Source of the DNA: Orthonyx spaldingii
Taxonomy: Eukaryota; Chordata; Aves; Passeriformes; Orthonychidae
DNA length: 64,000 nucleotides
Assembly (NCBI GenBank): GCA_013397795.1
Contig: VZTJ01000078.1
Span: forward strand, 62,428-126,427
Reading direction: 5' to 3'
Every line of letters starts with the position of its first letter. The stretch's first letter is position 1. Made by a program: the position numbers and the translations under genes. This document shows positions 60,824-64,000 of the stretch, piece by piece. Under the pieces are notes generated by a model. It saw only the letters and a list, made by a program, of their open reading frames with translations, was not told the DNA's origin and did not search any database.

Positions 60824-63800
60824 TAATCACCAAAATAAGAGCTCCGTTCTCACTTTTTGGAAGTTCAGGCTGATGTTCCAGTTCACGCTGAACAACACTT
60901 GGAGCTACAAATGAACTTGAATGAGGGTAATTGTACAGAAAGAGATTACTCAGAAGCCCTGTGGGACCGCCACCATCTCTGTGCTGTGTTTGCATAACAC
61001 TTAGAGGCACCAAGGTCCAAGGCTCCTCTGGGGGATCGCCATCTGTGCTGAGATAAACTCTAACTAATCTCTGAGGCTTAATGCCATCAGCACTGTAGAG
61101 TGTGTTTTCTCTCTTGATTTCTCCTTCAGCATCTATTCAAAGATCTTAAGCAAAAGCTTAAGGGAGAGAAACAAACACAAGGTTATACAGGAGAATTCTC
61201 TATGGTTTTTTGGGGGTGATGCAAAGGGGGGATCATTTTTAGCACTATGCTTTCAATCCTCATAATTTTTCTGCCATTGGCAGAAACTCAAGAGAACCTA
61301 AATTAGCTGGGCAACTCTTTCCTTACATGAGTCTGAAATTTAAGAGATCAGAAAAATATATTAGAGAAATAGTTTCATTGCTAAGTTCTAAGAAACAAGC
61401 AGAAATGTCCACGATGTTTCAGGAAATAAAATGCTAGTTGTCTTGGTCACTGGAGAATAATTTAAAATCTATTTTGTTTTATGACAGCTTACTGTTATGT
61501 GGTTTTCAGTGACTGATTGAATGGCTTTTTATGAGAAAGATTGCATTTTTTTTCCAGCAACAATGCCACATTTTATTCCTTTTAAGCAATAAAGAGGAGT
61601 ATGAATATTAGAGGCATTGAATTCTTTCAGTGTTTGGCGTATTCCTACCGTTTGCTTTGTAACTCTTCTAACTCTTATGGTCATAGATCCATGCCATAGT
61701 GCCAGGATACTGCGAAATTCAAATTCATAGGAGTTCCGTAGTTGTCCTCATAAATTTGAGTTATGGCAGTGTGTACATGTTCTAGGGAGGCCTGGCACTG
61801 AATTGCTTGGGGTGCTGAACAAACGTGGGAAAGGTGATTCCTCATCCTTTACTACAGGACTATCTAAAGAGGAAATAGAAATACTTTCTTATGGTTAAAA
61901 TGACCAATAGACCAACAAAGTTTAAATCTCAGATATTGTGTTTCATTGCTGATCCTCAAAATAAAAGATTGTAAACAACTTAATATATACACATATTGTC
62001 AAGTTAATTCAATTGAATAATTAGAGAAAATCAGTCAGTTTACATATGCTCTATGCACAGAAAGTGAAGCTGTATTAAATCATGTAAATTATTCTCTGTG
62101 AGCTGTTTACTCTCTTCCAGTAATAATGTTATTTGTCACCCCAAGCCCCTGTATGTGGATGTAAACCAAAGCACATGTCAGGAAATAACTATACACAACA
62201 TGAGCTTTTCCTCTCTAGAGAAGTCTAATGCTGCCCATTTACTTTGTGGCCTTAATTAAGCAGTGATTGATGCTTATTTGGAGAGCTAAAGATAATTGCT
62301 ACCTTTTCCAATATGAACTGGCTATCCTTTTGACCCCAGTATTTTAGCCAAAGAACATTGTGGGGAGTACAGTTCTTTTCTAACGCAAAAGAAAAAGTGC
62401 TCTTTTCCGTGCTTGTCTTGAATAAGTTTTGCTCCTCAGGACAAGACTCCTTCCCCCTGCCAGGTGGGTTTCCTGGCTCCTGGGGGGCACAACAGAAGAA
62501 AAAGGTGCTTCAGGATGATACCCTCTTAAGGTGAAGGAAGATCTGCATAAAGACTGGTCCCCTTTCAAGAGGGGAGAGAAGGAACATCCCGGTTGTTGTC
62601 TGGTGCTTCTGCCAGGTGTTTGATTGGCTATAAGTGCAGACACAGACTGAACATTGGATGTCCTTACAAGTGGCTTCCAAATTTTTTAAAAGTTGAGCAT
62701 TATCAACTCCTTCAAAGAAACCTCATTAAGCCTCTTCTCCCTTTCCATTGTTGGATTTTTTTTATTAACACACAGGTGTGTTAATGTCTCAATTTTATGG
62801 CAAGAAGGAATGAGAAAAAGATTAGGAGAAAGCTTTCTGCCACCATCCCTGCCCATCTGTTTGCCTTCTGTTGGCAAGAAAATAAACTTCTCTCAAATAC
62901 AGTCTTTTTCTTTTTCCTCATTCTTTTCCTTTGTTGCTTTCCATATTGACATGACGTGAGGCCCTACAATAGCTATCTCCAAAACAGTTGAGCTCCCTGC
63001 CTTATCTTGATTTACATTATATACAGCTAGGTGAGCTTTATTTTAAAACAGCTGTCTGGAGAGATTTAGCTACATCCAGCTGGCTTCATGCTTCAAATAA
63101 TATATGGCAGATAGCTGGGCAAATGATCTGATGACACATTTTATCATTCCAATGGGCATTTCCTGTCCTGATAACAAACAACTTCACAAGTGCCATTATG
63201 CCACCGAGGGTGATGAAAAAATTAATTTGATTCTGATCAAAACAATGGATTGGGGTTTTGTACAACAAGCTATAAGCAGGTTAATTGACTTCTGGGTATC
63301 TTAGAGAGTCATGAGAAATCTTTGTGCTTGACGTTTTACTCCAGTGTGTGGTTTGTGTGCTCCCCTCCACAGCTGCACCTGCTTGCGTTTCTGAAGTGCT
63401 GCGCTGACAGTCTAAGAAAACACCTCTTTTCAAAAGCACCTTGGGAGATTCCAAATGCTGTGATAAAACCACTGTGGGATAGAAATTAGAAATCATACCC
63501 TAAGTACCCAACTAGGGGTGCTTGAAAAACCATGAAGGTCTGTGTGGACATATGTGGTATCATTAGAAACTCTTCTGATACCTTCTTGATATTTTTTTTA
63601 AAAGTTCTGCATTCCTCATTGTATTCTGAAACAAACAAATGGGAGCAAGAGCAGCAGATTCCATCCACAGTTAGGGAAATGCCAGTCGCAGCCCCATCTC
63701 ACATAAGTAGGGGATGGTAATTGCATTTTACAAGCAATTAGAGGAACTTCTGGAGTTTCCATGTGCACTCTGTGATTTGGCAGCATGGCAGATTCAGAGA

Positions 63801-64000
63801 GATTTTAATGTTAGTGCTGAAAGATTGTAAAATCATGCCTTGCGATGTAGAAAATGGAAGTTCCTTTGAAAGCTGCATTAATGAGCTCATTTTACTAAAC
63901 TTCATTAAACCAGCCATATAATCTGTGCAAACTTACTCTGCTTCTCAATTACATGGAAATGGAGTGTGTTCTGATGAGTCAGGAGCCAGTGGCCATTACT
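60823..64000. other. Unique noncoding DNA with CNE-like stretches
   Basis: No gene or repeat recognised. About 63100-63260 contains GAAAAAATTAATTTGATTC and AACAATGG (a SOX-type core), and 63840-63920 contains GCTGCATTAATGAGCTCATT. Both are dense in homeodomain- and SOX-like cores and have the texture of conserved noncoding elements. This is an impression only, since no alignment was possible. Confidence 0.45.

Noticed and set aside
60777..61013. Leucine-run minus-strand open frame
   Set aside because: The leucines come from the AAT microsatellite read on the other strand.
1..64000. CRISPR array, bacterial operons, tRNA or rRNA genes
   Set aside because: There are no regularly spaced repeats, no ribosome-binding-site-led gene strings and no cloverleaf or rRNA sequence recognised. 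The CR1 and LTR content shows a vertebrate nuclear genome.

Overview
This is a eukaryotic, almost certainly avian, nuclear window with no protein-coding gene I can support. The evidence for a bird is three CR1 non-LTR retrotransposon 3' ends, which carry the typical CR1 terminal sequence and remnants of the ORF2 C-terminus, together with endogenous-retrovirus LTRs of avian type. The background is otherwise repeat-poor, AT-leaning and intron-like or intergenic. A songbird or related neoavian is a reasonable guess, but the sequence does not prove it. Two N gaps and a homopolymer-flanked duplication beside one of them show that this is a draft assembly.

Layout. 1-15 kb: unique noncoding DNA with a probable ancient hAT-type DNA transposon remnant (about 4.9-5.2 kb), an uncertain LTR-like block (6.1-6.65 kb), a 19-bp tandem duplication (8.2 kb), a 48-nt T tract (12.3 kb) and a GC-rich patch (13.6-13.9 kb). 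15-16 kb: a G/T-only-looking low-complexity block, then a CR1 3' end. 16-27 kb: unique sequence, a purine-rich tract (22.2 kb) and a small gap flanked by duplicated poly(A) sequence (24.2 kb). 27.0-27.6 kb: an LTR-like segment abutting a very GC-rich 29-bp minisatellite. 27.6-37 kb: unique sequence. 37.0-37.65 kb: an older CR1 3' end including degenerate ORF2 C-terminal coding sequence. 37.7-46 kb: unique sequence with two small tandem duplications. 45.98-46.67 kb: a 691-bp solo LTR with perfect 6-bp target-site duplications. 46.7-54.4 kb: unique sequence. 54.37-54.72 kb: a 31-bp tandem duplication followed by a CR1 3' end. 55.33-56.82 kb: a second LTR bounded by 5-bp target-site duplications, with a 730-base gap inside. 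56.8-64 kb: unique sequence with a 22-bp tandem duplication and an (AAT)13 microsatellite.

There is no operon, tRNA, rRNA or CRISPR array. The longest gap-free open frames (187 and 171 codons) look like chance or repeat-derived frames with no recognisable domain. What the window records is transposon history: CR1 copies of apparently different ages, at least two clean LTR insertions, and a likely fossil DNA transposon. The best-supported observations are the two LTRs with matching target-site duplications, the three inverted CCAAT boxes in the 46-kb LTR, the 29-bp GC minisatellite joined to an LTR-like segment, and the assembly artefact at 24.2 kb. I did not find a convincing undescribed biological system.
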